Shown: piece by piece, positions 47,970 to 57,648 of the stretch
Layout of the letters: each line of letters starts with the position of its first letter
Numbering within the stretch: the first letter of the stretch is position 1
DNA from: Candidatus Macondimonas diazotrophica
Lineage (GTDB): Bacteria; Pseudomonadota; Gammaproteobacteria; UBA5335
DNA: 64,000 nt
Assembly: GCF_004684205.1 (NCBI RefSeq)
Contig: NZ_SRIO01000002.1
Location: 1 to 64,000 of the forward strand
Direction: 5' to 3'
The notes under the pieces: model-generated
What the model was told of the DNA's origin: nothing
The model's database searches: none
What the model saw: only the letters and a program-made list of their open reading frames with translations
Position numbers and translations under genes: made by a program

Positions 47970-49474
47970 TCATGAACGAAGAGATTCTCATCAATGTCAC
48001 GCCGGAGGAAACCCGCGTCGCCCTGCTGGAGAACGGTGTACTGCAGGAAATCCTGATCGAACGGGCCACACATCTGGGTATCGTGGGGAGCCTTTACAAG
48101 GGCCGGGTGCTGCGGGTGTTGCCAGGCATGCAGGCGGCTTTCGTCGATATCGGACTGGAGCGCAGCGCGTTTTTGCACGTGGCCGACATGCGTGAGGCGC
48201 GACTGGGTGGTTCTGAATCGGCGGATCTCGAAACCGACGGTGAAGGCCCGCAGGTTACCGGGAAACTGGAAAAAATCGAGTCTTTGTTGCAAGAAGGCAG
48301 CGAGATTTTGGTGCAGGTGATCAAGGATGCGCTGGGTAGCAAGGGCGCGCGCTTGTCGACGCAGATTAGCATTCCGTCACGTTTTCTGGTGTTTCTGCCG
48401 GGACTGGACCACATCGGCGTATCGGCGCGGATTGAGGATGAGGCGGAACGTCGGCGTTTGCGCGCCTTGGTCACCCAACTGCGAGACCAGGGACTGCCCG
48501 GGGGCTACATCGTGCGCACGGCAGGTGAAGGGACGAGCAACGAAGCCATTGCACGCGACATGGCGATGCTTCACCGCATCTGGCGGGCCATTGGGCAGCG
48601 CATGACGGATACCCCCGCGGGTCAGCGTATCCATGACGACCTGCCGTTGGCGTTGCGGACCTTGCGCGACCTGGGCGGTACGCAGGTGGAGCGGGTGCGA
48701 ATCGATTCGCCTGAAATGTACGAACAGGCCCTGCGTTTCGCCGAAACGTTCTTTCCCGACCACAACGTCGAAATCAACCTTTACGCCAGTGAACGCCCCA
48801 TCTTCGATCTCTATGCCGTAGAGGATGAAATTCAACGTGCGCTGGAACGCAAGGTGCCTCTGAAATCCGGGGGTTACTTGGTGATCGACCAGACCGAGTC
48901 GATGACGACGATCGATGTGAACACCGGCGGGTATGTGGGCTATCGCAATCTCGAGGAAACGATTTTCCGTACCAACCTGGATGCGACTCAGGCGATCGCC
49001 CGGCAGCTCCGGCTCCGCAATCTGGGCGGAATCATCATCATCGATTTCATCGATATGGAGGATCCCGAGCATCGGATCCAGGTGGTGCGGGCGCTGGAAA
49101 AGTGTCTGGAGCGCGATCCGGCACGCACCAAGATCTCAGCGGTCTCGCCGCTTGGTCTGGTTGAAATGACGCGCAAGCGGATTCGGGAGAGCCTCGGCCA
49201 CATTCTGTGCGACCCTTGTCCCATGTGCAATGGACGAGGCTACGTCAAGTCGATCGAAACCGTCTGTTTCGAGATCCTGCGGGAGGTGCAGCGCGCTGCG
49301 CGGCAATGCGATACGCGCGATTTGCTGGTGCTCGCTTCCGATGCTGTGATCGACCGCCTGCTTGAAGACAAGACTGTCCATCTGGCCGAACTCGAGCAGC
49401 ACGTGGGGCGGCCCATTCGCTTGCAGCGGCAGAGTGTGTACCACAACGAACAGTTCGATGTGGTGATGCTCTAG
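47966..49474 (+). CDS. rng: Ribonuclease G
   Basis: A 502-residue endoribonuclease of the RNase E/G family. The S1 domain is near 35-125 (SLYKGRVLRVLPGMQAAFVDIG), the catalytic Asp residues are in MTTIDVNTGGYVG and IIIIDFIDMED, and the zinc-link is CDPCPMCNGRGYVKS. Length and lack of a long C-terminal scaffold indicate RNase G, which matures the 16S rRNA 5' end. The start may be 47972 (MNEEILINVTPEETR); 47966 gives the ATGA overlap with maf. Confidence 0.95.
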   Translation: MIMNEEILINVTPEETRVALLENGVLQEILIERATHLGIVGSLYKGRVLRVLPGMQAAFVDIGLERSAFLHVADMREARLGGSESADLETDGEGPQVTGKLEKIESLLQEGSEILVQVIKDALGSKGARLSTQISIPSRFLVFLPGLDHIGVSARIEDEAERRRLRALVTQLRDQGLPGGYIVRTAGEGTSNEAIARDMAMLHRIWRAIGQRMTDTPAGQRIHDDLPLALRTLRDLGGTQVERVRIDSPEMYEQALRFAETFFPDHNVEINLYASERPIFDLYAVEDEIQRALERKVPLKSGGYLVIDQTESMTTIDVNTGGYVGYRNLEETIFRTNLDATQAIARQLRLRNLGGIIIIDFIDMEDPEHRIQVVRALEKCLERDPARTKISAVSPLGLVEMTRKRIRESLGHILCDPCPMCNGRGYVKSIETVCFEILREVQRAARQCDTRDLLVLASDAVIDRLLEDKTVHLAELEQHVGRPIRLQRQSVYHNEQFDVVML

Positions 49475-49498
49475 CCGCAACCGTTTGCGAGGCGCGTG

Positions 49499-52400
49499 AT
49501 GAGATTGGCAGGACGCGGATTATGGCGAGGAGGCATGGCCCTGTGCGGCGTACTGCTTCTCGCCGTGCTTGCATTGGCTGCCGGGGCTCTGTGGCTGCAG
49601 CGTGAGGTTCCAAACCATCGTCCGGAGGTGGTTGAGTGGTTGGAACGGAGTCTTGGGGTAGTGGTCGCCCTCGACACGATGACCCTCCATTGGACTTGGC
49701 ATGGCCCGGAGGTGGCTTTGTCCGGTGTCTCCGTGCGGGCGATCGATCAGCAAGCGCCCATTGCGCTTGAGGAAGTACGGGTCGGATTTTCCTTTCTGGA
49801 TCTCGTGAGTGGGCGTATCCAGCTGCCGAATCGGTTGGAGATCCGCCAAGCAGATGTGCGGATTGAGCGGCGCGAGAATGGTCAATGGCTGATTCAAGGC
49901 ATTGTGCTGGATCGCGAGGCGGGGGAGGCCGGACCAGCATGGAGGGCCGCGATCCCCGTTCTTGAACGGCTCGGTGAGATCACTCTTCGGGACTCGACCA
50001 TCGTTTTCGTGATGGCAGGACGCGAGGAACCCATCCAGCGCTTCAGCGGCGTCGATCTTCGCTTGAGCAGTCACGAGCAAGTGCATCGCGTGTCCGTCTC
50101 CAGCCATTCCGCAGCCATGTTGGGACGTGATTTTTCGCTGGTTCTCGATGCTCGGGGGCCACTGGCGGAGCCGCAGAAGTGGGTCATCGGGATCGAAGCG
50201 GGGCTTACGGAAGCTTTGCCCAAGGACTATCTCGATCCCTGGTTGGGGCGCTGGTTGGATCTGCACCGCTCGCGCCTGAGTCTGGACTTTACGGGGCATT
50301 GGGACCCCGCAGGGGAAAGCCGGTTCGAGCTGCTCGCCGATGTGCGGGATTTGATTCTCCCAGAGACCGATCACCATGACCGCAGCCATCTGGATCGGCT
50401 GGCTGGCCGCTTCACCTGGCGCGGCACCGTGCAGGATTGGGCGCTCAATCTCGTCGATGTGCAAGTGGCATTGGACGGGCGACCTTGGCCAGCCGTACAA
50501 GGGACGCTGGTGGTGCAGCGCCCGGAGGCTGCCGGGCAGATGGCCGTGTCCGGCAGTCTGTCGACTTTGCGCCTGCAGGACGCGCAGCGACTCTGGATGG
50601 CGCTTCCTCTGATCTGGCGTCAGGAGCTGAGTGGTGAGCAGCTGACGGCGTGGAGCCAGAATCCGGTCACGGGAGATCTCCGTGATCTGGCATTCGCTGT
50701 CCAGCGTGAGGCGGATGGAACGTGGAACGAAACCCACCTGGCAGGGCGCTTCGAGAATCTGGGGTGGTCTGCGCTGGGGGTGATTCCGGGCATGTCCGGC
50801 TTGACCGGCTCGCTACGGGCGGATCAGGACGGTGGGTGGCTGCGTGTTGCTGGCGACGCAGTCGGTTTCCAGTATCCCGATCTGTTCACCAAAACCTGGC
50901 CGAAGGGAAAACTCGAGTCGGAACTGCGATGGGAGCGCGATGGCCGGCTCTGGAAGCTCTGGTCACCTGAAATGCGGCTCGAGCATCCGGACTTGGCAGC
51001 CCAGGGGACGCTGGCGCTCGCCTGGCGGAACGGACAGCGGCCCGCGATTGATTTGCAGGTGGATTTCCAGAAAGGCAACGCCGCCGCGCTGGATCGCTAT
51101 CTGCCGCGCCGTTTCCTGCCGCCGGCTACCGCGCGCTGGCTGCGAAGCGCCATTCTCGACGGCCACATCCGGGATGGCCGATTGCGACTCCGGGGCGATC
51201 TGGAGCGTTTTCCGTTCCGTGATGGGGGTGGGATCTTCGAGGTCAAAGCACACGTTGAGGAGGGCGTGGTGCGGTTCAATCCCGACTGGCCGGCCTTTGA
51301 AGCGGTTTCGGCTGACCTTGGTTTTACCGGTTCGGGTTTCGAGGTCACGGTGCAATCAGCGCGCAGTCACGGCCTGACGCTGACTCGAAGCCGATTGGAA
51401 ATGGCGGATTACCGGGAGCCACTTTTGATCGCGAATGGGGAAGGCGTGGGTGATCACCAGGCCGCGTTGGATTATCTTTCCCATGCCCCTCCAGGCCGGT
51501 CCGTCAAGGTGTTGCTGGAAGGGGCACGGGGACAGGGACCTGTCCATCTGGCGCTATCCCTGCGTCTGCCGCTGCGAAACATCCGTGAGACCCAGGTATC
51601 CGGGTTGGTTCGTTGGGACGGCGCCCGGCTTGAGAAACCCGAGTGGCGTGTCGGCCTGAGCAATATCCGGGGCAGCCTGCGCTTTCGCGAGGATCGGTTG
51701 GAGGCAACCAACATCCAGGCGCTATTGGATGGCGAGCCGGTGAATCTGCGGGTCAGTGCCTTGGATGAACGCCTGAGCAGCAGCGGCTTTCACGCCACGC
51801 GGATCCAGCTCGGGGGGAGGCTGCCGGCGTCGGTGTTGAGGCGCCAGTTGACAGTGGTGGATCCCCGAACCATCCAGGGCGTTACCACATTCGATGCGCG
51901 TCTCGACGTGCGTCCCGGCGGGCGGTTGCAGTGGTCGGGGCGTAGTTCGCTGGACGGAATGACGCTCGATTGGCCGCCACCGTTGGCCAAGGGCTCCGCG
52001 ATGGAACGGGCCTTGGTGGTCGAGGGGAGTGGGGATGGTGCACAGCATCTGATCCAGTTTGATCAGGCTGGCGGACTGTTGCAGGGTACGCTCCGTCTGG
52101 TAAAGCGGGATCGTGGATGGGAGTTCGATCGGGGGTTGATCGGCCTGAACCAGCCTGTGCGCCGCTTGCCCGACCGATCGGGACTGTGGATCCGGGGGAA
52201 GCTCGATCGTGTGTCATTTCAGGATCTTGCAGCATGGCAATCCGTATGGGCACCTCGAAAGGTCACCGTGAAGCAGTCCTGGGCTTTGCCCGCATGGCTT
52301 GGTGGGTTGGATGTGGCGTTCGGCGTGGCCCAATGGGGGGCACTGCAGCAGTCTGATGTCCGCGTCGCATTGAATCGGGGGGACGGACAGACGCCCAGCT

Positions 52401-53404
52401 TGCACGTGCAGTCTCCGGCGCTCGATGGCGTTTTTCGCCCCGCCCTCGGTGACAATGCCGTGCGGGTGGATTTGAAGTGGTTCGATCTCGATGCATTCGG
52501 TGGGGCGGGTGCGGCGTCGCCACAGGCCCGCGCCGTGCCCACGCGGTCGACCGTGGATCCACGGAAACTGCCGGCAATGGAGATCCGGATCGCGCGGCTG
52601 CGCTACCACGGTAGTGACCTGGGTCGTGCCGATATGCAACTGCAGCCGGGGCCAGATGGTCTCACGGTTCCGCGATGGGGCCTCGACGGCAGCGCGGTCC
52701 GGATCAGTGGCTCGGGAGCCTGGAGTCAACGGGCATCGGGTGTCCAGTCCAGCCTCCGTTTCCGGGTGGAGAGCGCTGATCTGCCGACCTTGGCCCGGCG
52801 GTTTGGATATCCGGATGCCATGGAAGCCCAGAGTGCTCGGCTCGATGCCAATCTGACCTGGATGGGAGCCCCGTGGGAGATGAGCCCGACACAAGCTCTC
52901 GGGGACTTTCAGTTCGAAGCCAAGGAAGGCGCCATCTATTTCCGTGAGACCCGTCCAACCACCGGGATTCTGATGAGTCTGACGGGTCTGTACGATCTCC
53001 CCCGACGGCTCACTCGGGACTTTTCCGGTGTGTTTCGACCCAGCTTGCCGTTTGACGAAATACGCGGTGATCTTCATCTGGAAAAAGGGGTGGTGGAAAC
53101 GCGCCGCTTGGAACTCAAAGGGTCGGCGGCGGATGTTCGGATGAGTGGAACCAGCGATCTAATCCGGCGGCGTTTTGACCAGGAGGTCGTGGTGGTTCCG
53201 AGTCTCTCGGCCGGTCTGGCATTGGCTGCCACCGTTGCGGGCGGTCCGGTTGCCGGGGCAGTGGTTTTCATGGGGCGGGAATTGTGGCGCCGGCCCGTGA
53301 GCCGGCTCGTGCAGATCCGATATCGATTTGAGGGCGACTTTGATTCTGCGACGTTGGAACGGGAGCAAGGTCCTTTCAACTTGCCCGAAACCGGCCAGCC
53401 TTGA
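49499..53404 (+). CDS. yhdP: YhdP-family AsmA-like envelope transport protein
   Basis: A 1301-residue protein with one N-terminal membrane helix (about 10-35, GMALCGVLLLAVLALAAGAL) and a very long periplasmic part of repeated beta-strand segments with AsmA-like C-terminal features (FQFEAKEGAIYFRETRPTTG, LPFDEIRGDLHLEKGVVETR). YhdP with TamB and YdbH is known to form bridges that carry phospholipid to the outer membrane. The size matches E. coli YhdP (1266). It lies between rng and the nitrilase gene, the usual place. Confidence 0.92.
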   Translation: MRLAGRGLWRGGMALCGVLLLAVLALAAGALWLQREVPNHRPEVVEWLERSLGVVVALDTMTLHWTWHGPEVALSGVSVRAIDQQAPIALEEVRVGFSFLDLVSGRIQLPNRLEIRQADVRIERRENGQWLIQGIVLDREAGEAGPAWRAAIPVLERLGEITLRDSTIVFVMAGREEPIQRFSGVDLRLSSHEQVHRVSVSSHSAAMLGRDFSLVLDARGPLAEPQKWVIGIEAGLTEALPKDYLDPWLGRWLDLHRSRLSLDFTGHWDPAGESRFELLADVRDLILPETDHHDRSHLDRLAGRFTWRGTVQDWALNLVDVQVALDGRPWPAVQGTLVVQRPEAAGQMAVSGSLSTLRLQDAQRLWMALPLIWRQELSGEQLTAWSQNPVTGDLRDLAFAVQREADGTWNETHLAGRFENLGWSALGVIPGMSGLTGSLRADQDGGWLRVAGDAVGFQYPDLFTKTWPKGKLESELRWERDGRLWKLWSPEMRLEHPDLAAQGTLALAWRNGQRPAIDLQVDFQKGNAAALDRYLPRRFLPPATARWLRSAILDGHIRDGRLRLRGDLERFPFRDGGGIFEVKAHVEEGVVRFNPDWPAFEAVSADLGFTGSGFEVTVQSARSHGLTLTRSRLEMADYREPLLIANGEGVGDHQAALDYLSHAPPGRSVKVLLEGARGQGPVHLALSLRLPLRNIRETQVSGLVRWDGARLEKPEWRVGLSNIRGSLRFREDRLEATNIQALLDGEPVNLRVSALDERLSSSGFHATRIQLGGRLPASVLRRQLTVVDPRTIQGVTTFDARLDVRPGGRLQWSGRSSLDGMTLDWPPPLAKGSAMERALVVEGSGDGAQHLIQFDQAGGLLQGTLRLVKRDRGWEFDRGLIGLNQPVRRLPDRSGLWIRGKLDRVSFQDLAAWQSVWAPRKVTVKQSWALPAWLGGLDVAFGVAQWGALQQSDVRVALNRGDGQTPSLHVQSPALDGVFRPALGDNAVRVDLKWFDLDAFGGAGAASPQARAVPTRSTVDPRKLPAMEIRIARLRYHGSDLGRADMQLQPGPDGLTVPRWGLDGSAVRISGSGAWSQRASGVQSSLRFRVESADLPTLARRFGYPDAMEAQSARLDANLTWMGAPWEMSPTQALGDFQFEAKEGAIYFRETRPTTGILMSLTGLYDLPRRLTRDFSGVFRPSLPFDEIRGDLHLEKGVVETRRLELKGSAADVRMSGTSDLIRRRFDQEVVVVPSLSAGLALAATVAGGPVAGAVVFMGRELWRRPVSRLVQIRYRFEGDFDSATLEREQGPFNLPETGQP

Positions 53405-53422
53405 GCCAAGCTCCCCTTGGCT
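53404..53422. repeat. Small hairpin after yhdP
   Basis: AGCCAAG and CTTGGCT arms with a CTCCC loop begin on the last base of the yhdP stop codon. There is no T tract, so termination is doubtful, and the next gene follows after about 50 bases. Confidence 0.35.
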
Positions 53423-53474
53423 GGACAGGGTGGCAGATGCGCTTTATCGTCCGCTCTGTTAGGAGGATACGCGT

Positions 53475-54299
53475 ATGGTGAAGGTGGCGGCCATCCAGAT
53501 GGCTTCCGGACCGCAGGTTGCTGCAAATCTGATTGAAGCGGAACGGTGGTTGGTGCAGGCGGCCCAGGCCGGTGCCCGCATTGCGGTTTTGCCTGAGCAT
53601 TTCGCCTGCATGGGGCTGACCGAGCACGATAAGCTCGAGATCGCTGAGGTCCCTGGGGCCGGCATGATCCAGGATCAGCTCGCGCGTATTGCACAGCGCG
53701 AGCGGCTGTGGATCGTTGCCGGCACCATCCCGCTGCGTCTTGAAGGGCAGGCGAAAGTCTCCCCGGCCTGCCTTGTTTTCGATGATCGGGGTCAGCAGGC
53801 TGCCCGCTTCGACAAGATCCACCTGTTCGATGTCCGGCTGCCGGTTGGCGGCGAAGCCTATTGTGAATCGTCTACCCAGGTGCCTGGTGATCGGATCGTC
53901 GTGGTGGATACCCCAGCGGGCCGGATGGGCTTGGCCGTGTGCTATGACCTGCGGTTTCCCGAACTGTTCAGGGGAATGGTCGACGCGGGCGCGCAATGGT
54001 TTGCCTTGCCGGCAGCATTTACCGCCCGCACCGGTCAGGCCCACTGGGACCTCCTGTTGCGGACCCGGGCCGTGGAAAATCTCATGTACGGTGTGGCGGC
54101 AGCTCAGGGCGGGTACCATGCGAACGGTCGCGAAACCTTTGGTCATAGCCTGCTGGTCGATCCTTGGGGCGCGGTCATCAACGTCTTGCCACGAGGATCG
54201 GGGATCGTCCTAGGCGATATCGATACGCGACGTGTTCACGATTTGCGGACGGCGTTCCCCGCCTTGTCTCACCGGCGCTTCGGAGTTGTGCTGTCATGA
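53475..54299 (+). CDS. Carbon-nitrogen hydrolase (Nit/omega-amidase-like)
   Basis: A 274-residue nitrilase-superfamily amidase with the full triad: Glu41 in VLPEHF, Lys in [11 protein letters not shown] and Cys in [14 protein letters not shown]. Bacterial members beside tldD resemble Nit1, the deaminated-glutathione amidase, or Nit2 omega-amidase; the exact substrate cannot be told here. AGGAGG lies seven bases before the ATG. It overlaps tldD by four bases, a conserved pairing. Confidence 0.9.
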   Translation: MVKVAAIQMASGPQVAANLIEAERWLVQAAQAGARIAVLPEHFACMGLTEHDKLEIAEVPGAGMIQDQLARIAQRERLWIVAGTIPLRLEGQAKVSPACLVFDDRGQQAARFDKIHLFDVRLPVGGEAYCESSTQVPGDRIVVVDTPAGRMGLAVCYDLRFPELFRGMVDAGAQWFALPAAFTARTGQAHWDLLLRTRAVENLMYGVAAAQGGYHANGRETFGHSLLVDPWGAVINVLPRGSGIVLGDIDTRRVHDLRTAFPALSHRRFGVVLS

Positions 54300-55768
54300 G
54301 GGAAATGACTGATCCAGTCCCCGTTCTGGACCGGGTGCGTGAGCGACTGCTGACGCCCGGGGGGCTCAATGACGGCATCCTGCTCGGGGCGTTGCACGAA
54401 TTGAGCGGATCGGGCGCCGATGGCGGGGATCTGTACTTCCAGCAGGTGCGTTCGGAGTCGTTCAGCCTGGAGGACGGGCGCATCAAGGAGGGCGATTTTT
54501 CCCTCGAGCAGGGTGTGGGCGTGCGCGTTCTGTCCGGCGAAAAGACGGGATTCGCCTACTCGGACGAACTCAATCCCCAGGCGCTGCGCGAAGCGGCACA
54601 AGCGGCTCGGGCCATTCTTCGACAAGGCCAGAATCGCACCGCGAAGGTGAGCGGTGTGTCGTTTCGGGAACCGTCTGTGATGCGGCGTTACGATGATCGG
54701 GACCCATTGGGTGGTGTGGCCGTGGCGGATAAGCTCGCGCTCTTGCAGGCGGCGGAGGCCGAGGCGCGGCGTGAGCAGCGGGTTCGTCAGGTGATGGTCA
54801 GCCTGGCTGCAGTGGAGGAGCTCATGCTGGTGGCAGCCACCGATGGGACGCTGGCTGCCGATGTCCGGCCGCTGGTACGGATCAATGTGTCAGTGATCGT
54901 GGAAAAGGACGGCCGCCGCGAGCGGGGCAGCTCGGGCGGCGGGGGGCGGTTCGGATACGAGATCCTGAAGGGCCGCGACGCCGCCCGTCATCATGCGCGC
55001 GAGGCGGTACGTCAGGCGCTCGTTGCCCTGGAGGCTGAACCAGCACCAGCCGGGGTCATGACCGTTGTGTTGGGGCCGGGCTGGCCTGGCATCCTGCTAC
55101 ACGAAGCGATCGGCCATGGCCTGGAGGGTGACTTCAACCGCAAGGGAACCTCCGCCTTCAGTGGTCGCCTCGGCGAAACGGTGGCGAGCGCCCTGTGCAC
55201 CGTGGTCGATGATGGCACGCTCGTGGATCGGCGTGGCTCGCTCACCGTCGATGACGAAGGCACACCCAGTCAGCAGACCGTGCTGATCGAAAATGGCCGT
55301 CTGCAAGGCTATCTTCAAGACAAGCAAAATGCCCGGTTGATGGGAATGGCCCCCACCGGAAACGGTCGAAGGGAGTCGTATAGCCATTTGCCGATGCCCC
55401 GCATGACGAATACCTATTTGCTCCCCGGTCCGCACGACCCCGAAGAGATCATCCGATCGGTGTCCAGCGGCGTGTATGCCGTCAATTTCGGGGGAGGCCA
55501 GGTTGACATCACCTCCGGAAAATTCGTTTTCTCAGCCAGTGAAGCCTATCGGATCGAAAACGGCCGACTCGGTCGGCCTGTCAAAGGCGCGACATTGATC
55601 GGTAATGGTCCGGAAGTGCTGAGGCGAGTCAGCATGCTGGGTCACGATCTGCAACTCGACGAGGGAGTCGGCACCTGCGGCAAGGATGGGCAAAGTGTGC
55701 CCGTCGGTGTAGGGCAGCCGACACTGCGTATCGATGGGCTGACCGTCGGTGGGACCCAGACCAATTGA
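54296..55768 (+). CDS. tldD: Metalloprotease TldD
   Basis: A 490-residue protease subunit that with PmbA (TldE) degrades unfolded peptides and matures microcin B17 and CcdA in E. coli. The zinc motif is [11 protein letters not shown] (HExxxH), and [20 protein letters not shown]-like and [20 protein letters not shown] segments are typical, quoted here only in part. The start at 54296 overlaps the preceding stop (ATGA); the open frame extends upstream without meaning. pmbA is not in the window. Confidence 0.94.
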   Translation: MREMTDPVPVLDRVRERLLTPGGLNDGILLGALHELSGSGADGGDLYFQQVRSESFSLEDGRIKEGDFSLEQGVGVRVLSGEKTGFAYSDELNPQALREAAQAARAILRQGQNRTAKVSGVSFREPSVMRRYDDRDPLGGVAVADKLALLQAAEAEARREQRVRQVMVSLAAVEELMLVAATDGTLAADVRPLVRINVSVIVEKDGRRERGSSGGGGRFGYEILKGRDAARHHAREAVRQALVALEAEPAPAGVMTVVLGPGWPGILLHEAIGHGLEGDFNRKGTSAFSGRLGETVASALCTVVDDGTLVDRRGSLTVDDEGTPSQQTVLIENGRLQGYLQDKQNARLMGMAPTGNGRRESYSHLPMPRMTNTYLLPGPHDPEEIIRSVSSGVYAVNFGGGQVDITSGKFVFSASEAYRIENGRLGRPVKGATLIGNGPEVLRRVSMLGHDLQLDEGVGTCGKDGQSVPVGVGQPTLRIDGLTVGGTQTN

Positions 55769-55810
55769 CGTTTCGGGAAGCGGTTTGGAACGTGATAACG
55801 GGAAAACCAT

Positions 55811-56806
55811 ATGAACGGATGGCTTCTGGTTGTCGGTCTGGTTGCGCTGACGCTGGTGTTGCGTCGCCGCTATCTGGACCGGCCGACGCAACCGATTTAT
55901 GCCAAGGATTTTGACGGTGAGATCTACCGTATCGGCGCCTGTCACGCGCTCGTCCGGCGGGCGAGCGGCGAACCTCGGGGAACGGTGATTTGCGTGCCGG
56001 GCTTCCTCGAGGAGGTCTGGTATTTCGATGGCCTCTATGACGATTCTCAAATCGACTGCATCTACCTTAACAATGCCGATTACCATGACCTAACGGTAGC
56101 TGCCGCTGCGCGCGCCGTGCAGGCCAGCTGGGATCAGCCCTTGCCGTATGCGGTCGGCACGATCGAGCATGACGCGGCCGTTGTGAACCTCATTCTCGAA
56201 AATCTGCTCCGTTCGCCTCAGGTTCGTTTACATGGACACTCGCGCGGCGCAGCCGTGGTTCTCGAGGCCGCTTTGCAAGCCCCCCATCTGCATCGCCGCT
56301 TCGGATCCGATATCGAATATGTTCTGGAAACACCGGTATTGCCCCAAGGACGTATCCACCCGAGTCTCGCGCTCGCGGCGACGCCGATCGGTCTGTGGCT
56401 TCTCCCGGCACTGATGCCATTGCTCAGGCGCTTGCCGATGCGGCTGCTGGGCCGGCTGGTTTTCGGCCCACCGAGTGGCCAGAAGCTCGAACTGGCTTCG
56501 CGGTTATGGTTCAACGCCAAGCGGGCCAGAACAATTGTGACGAATGTGCGGAATATCGAGTCCTGGATGGCATCCCGATCAACGGCCGCGTATGACATTC
56601 TTCCGAACGCACGTATGTGGATTCTCATTGCCGAGATGGATTTCATCCTCAGCCGACGTGACATGGCACGAAGTGCTCATCAGGCCGGAACACGCATCCA
56701 GGTACTGGAGATTCCCGCCACTTCACACATGCTGGCGCAAGACGCACCGGGTGAGATTCCGCTTGTTCAGTTCGACGCGATCAATTCGCAGAACATGAGT
56801 GCCTGA
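55811..56806 (+). CDS. Membrane-anchored alpha/beta-hydrolase-like protein of unknown role
   Basis: A 331-residue protein with a short N-terminal hydrophobic helix (about 3-18) followed by RRR, then an alpha/beta-hydrolase fold: the early strand GTVICVPGFLEEVW, the nucleophile elbow LHGHSRGAAV, an acidic candidate in LIAEMDFIL and His in PATSHML. A hydrophobic insert (about 195-225) is present. I do not recognise a specific family. It could be a lipase or esterase. It follows tldD after 42 bases and is closed by a strong terminator. Confidence 0.65.
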   Translation: MNGWLLVVGLVALTLVLRRRYLDRPTQPIYAKDFDGEIYRIGACHALVRRASGEPRGTVICVPGFLEEVWYFDGLYDDSQIDCIYLNNADYHDLTVAAAARAVQASWDQPLPYAVGTIEHDAAVVNLILENLLRSPQVRLHGHSRGAAVVLEAALQAPHLHRRFGSDIEYVLETPVLPQGRIHPSLALAATPIGLWLLPALMPLLRRLPMRLLGRLVFGPPSGQKLELASRLWFNAKRARTIVTNVRNIESWMASRSTAAYDILPNARMWILIAEMDFILSRRDMARSAHQAGTRIQVLEIPATSHMLAQDAPGEIPLVQFDAINSQNMSA

Positions 56807-56841
56807 TCTATCGTCATCTGAGTGAGTAAAACTTTTTCGAT

Positions 56842-56880
56842 GCGGATTCTGACCTGATCGGGCAGAATCTGCTTTTTTTT
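56842..56880 (+). terminator. Intrinsic terminator after the hydrolase gene
   Basis: GCGGATTCTG and CAGAATCTGC form a ten-pair stem with one G-U, an 11-base loop and eight T residues. It isolates the following sigma-54-type gene from the upstream operon. Confidence 0.93.
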
Positions 56881-56949
56881 GTCATTTTCGAGAGCGGGCG
56901 AAAATCATTTTCTTCTGTCCAAACTCTGGTTTTTCATGGCTTGTCACAA

Positions 56950-56966
56950 TTGGCCCATGAATTGCT
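56950..56966 (+). promoter_or_regulatory. Sigma-54 (-24/-12) promoter of the first GQ-motif protein gene
   Basis: TTGGCCC-ATGAA-TTGCT has GG and GC exactly ten bases apart and matches the consensus TTGGCACG-N4-TTGCT at nearly all key places. Transcription would start near 56977, giving a leader of about 73 bases. An activator of the NtrC type would be needed; TGTCAC (56943-56948) and GTGACA (56980-56985) are the only symmetric elements I noticed close by. rpoN is encoded at 6003-7454. Confidence 0.75.
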
Positions 56967-57049
56967 CTGTTGTTTCACGGTGACAGCAAACAAGCTTTTC
57001 AGAAAGCTGTCATGGCTTATGAGCATATCAAATCCTGGAGGACGGATTC

Positions 57050-57442
57050 ATGAAAAAGGTTGTGTTGTTGGGTTCGCTCGCCGCACTGGCTATCACTTCT
57101 CTTCCCGTCAGTGCGCAAATGTCTAATCTGACGGATGTTCAGATGCGCGATGTGACCGGGCAGTCGATTCCAGGCTACACGGTAACGGTCGCCGGTTCAG
57201 TAACGGATACCTACACGGTGCCGTTTGCGTATCAAGTCTTCTCCAGCAAGGCACCTGTGACCGCGTCAAGTATTTCTGATCTGGTTGCAATTTGGGCGCC
57301 GAACTACCCTTCGAATGTGGCAGCAACCCGCAGTGGCTTTCTGACGGATGTGAACGGGGGGTTGGCGGCCGCTTCAGGCATTCTGCAGTCCAAGCCGTTG
57401 ATTGGCCCGTTCGTACCGAATGTGAGCATCACCGCGCCTTGA
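57050..57442 (+). CDS. Small secreted protein with GQ leader-like motif, copy 1
   Basis: A 130-residue protein of no family I can name. A Sec signal peptide (1-22, cut near VSA/Q) is followed at once by MSNLTDVQMRDVTGQS, in which Leu27, Thr28, Gln31, Met32, Val35, Gly37 and Gln38 fall in the register of a double-glycine leader. The rest is rich in Ser, Thr, Val, Ala and Pro, has no Cys and few charges, and shares PFAYQVFSSKAP, a YP...RS region and the end GPFVPNVSITAP with copy 2. GGAGGA lies seven bases before the ATG. It has its own sigma-54-type promoter and terminator. Confidence 0.8.
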   Translation: MKKVVLLGSLAALAITSLPVSAQMSNLTDVQMRDVTGQSIPGYTVTVAGSVTDTYTVPFAYQVFSSKAPVTASSISDLVAIWAPNYPSNVAATRSGFLTDVNGGLAAASGILQSKPLIGPFVPNVSITAP

Positions 57443-57456
57443 TTTCATCGGCCTGG

Positions 57457-57480
57457 AAGGCCGGATTTTCCGGCCTTTTT
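57457..57480 (+). terminator. Intrinsic terminator after GQ-motif gene 1
   Basis: AAGGCCGGA and TCCGGCCTT arms with a three-base loop and a run of five T residues. It separates the two paralogous genes, although partial read-through is possible. Confidence 0.92.
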
Positions 57481-57648
57481 CGAGTCGTCTATCTTTTCGC
57501 AATTGTTCATGAAAATTCACTTTTTGATTTTGTTTTCATGTTGGGTATGTTTTCTTTCGATTGATTTCTGATCTGTTTGCCCGGTGGCATCCAATCGGAT
57601 TCCGCCTTTCGATTAAAATGTTCATATTTTTCACTAGGGGACCATATA
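57481..57648 (+). promoter_or_regulatory. AT-rich upstream region of GQ-motif gene 2
   Basis: The stretch is strikingly AT-rich for this genome. It contains an inverted repeat, CATGAAAA (57508-57515) and TTTTCATG (57533-57540), which could be a regulator site. TTGATT (57525-57530) with TATGTT 16 bases later is a possible sigma-70 promoter. No -24/-12 site is seen here, so the two paralogues may be controlled differently. Confidence 0.4.
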
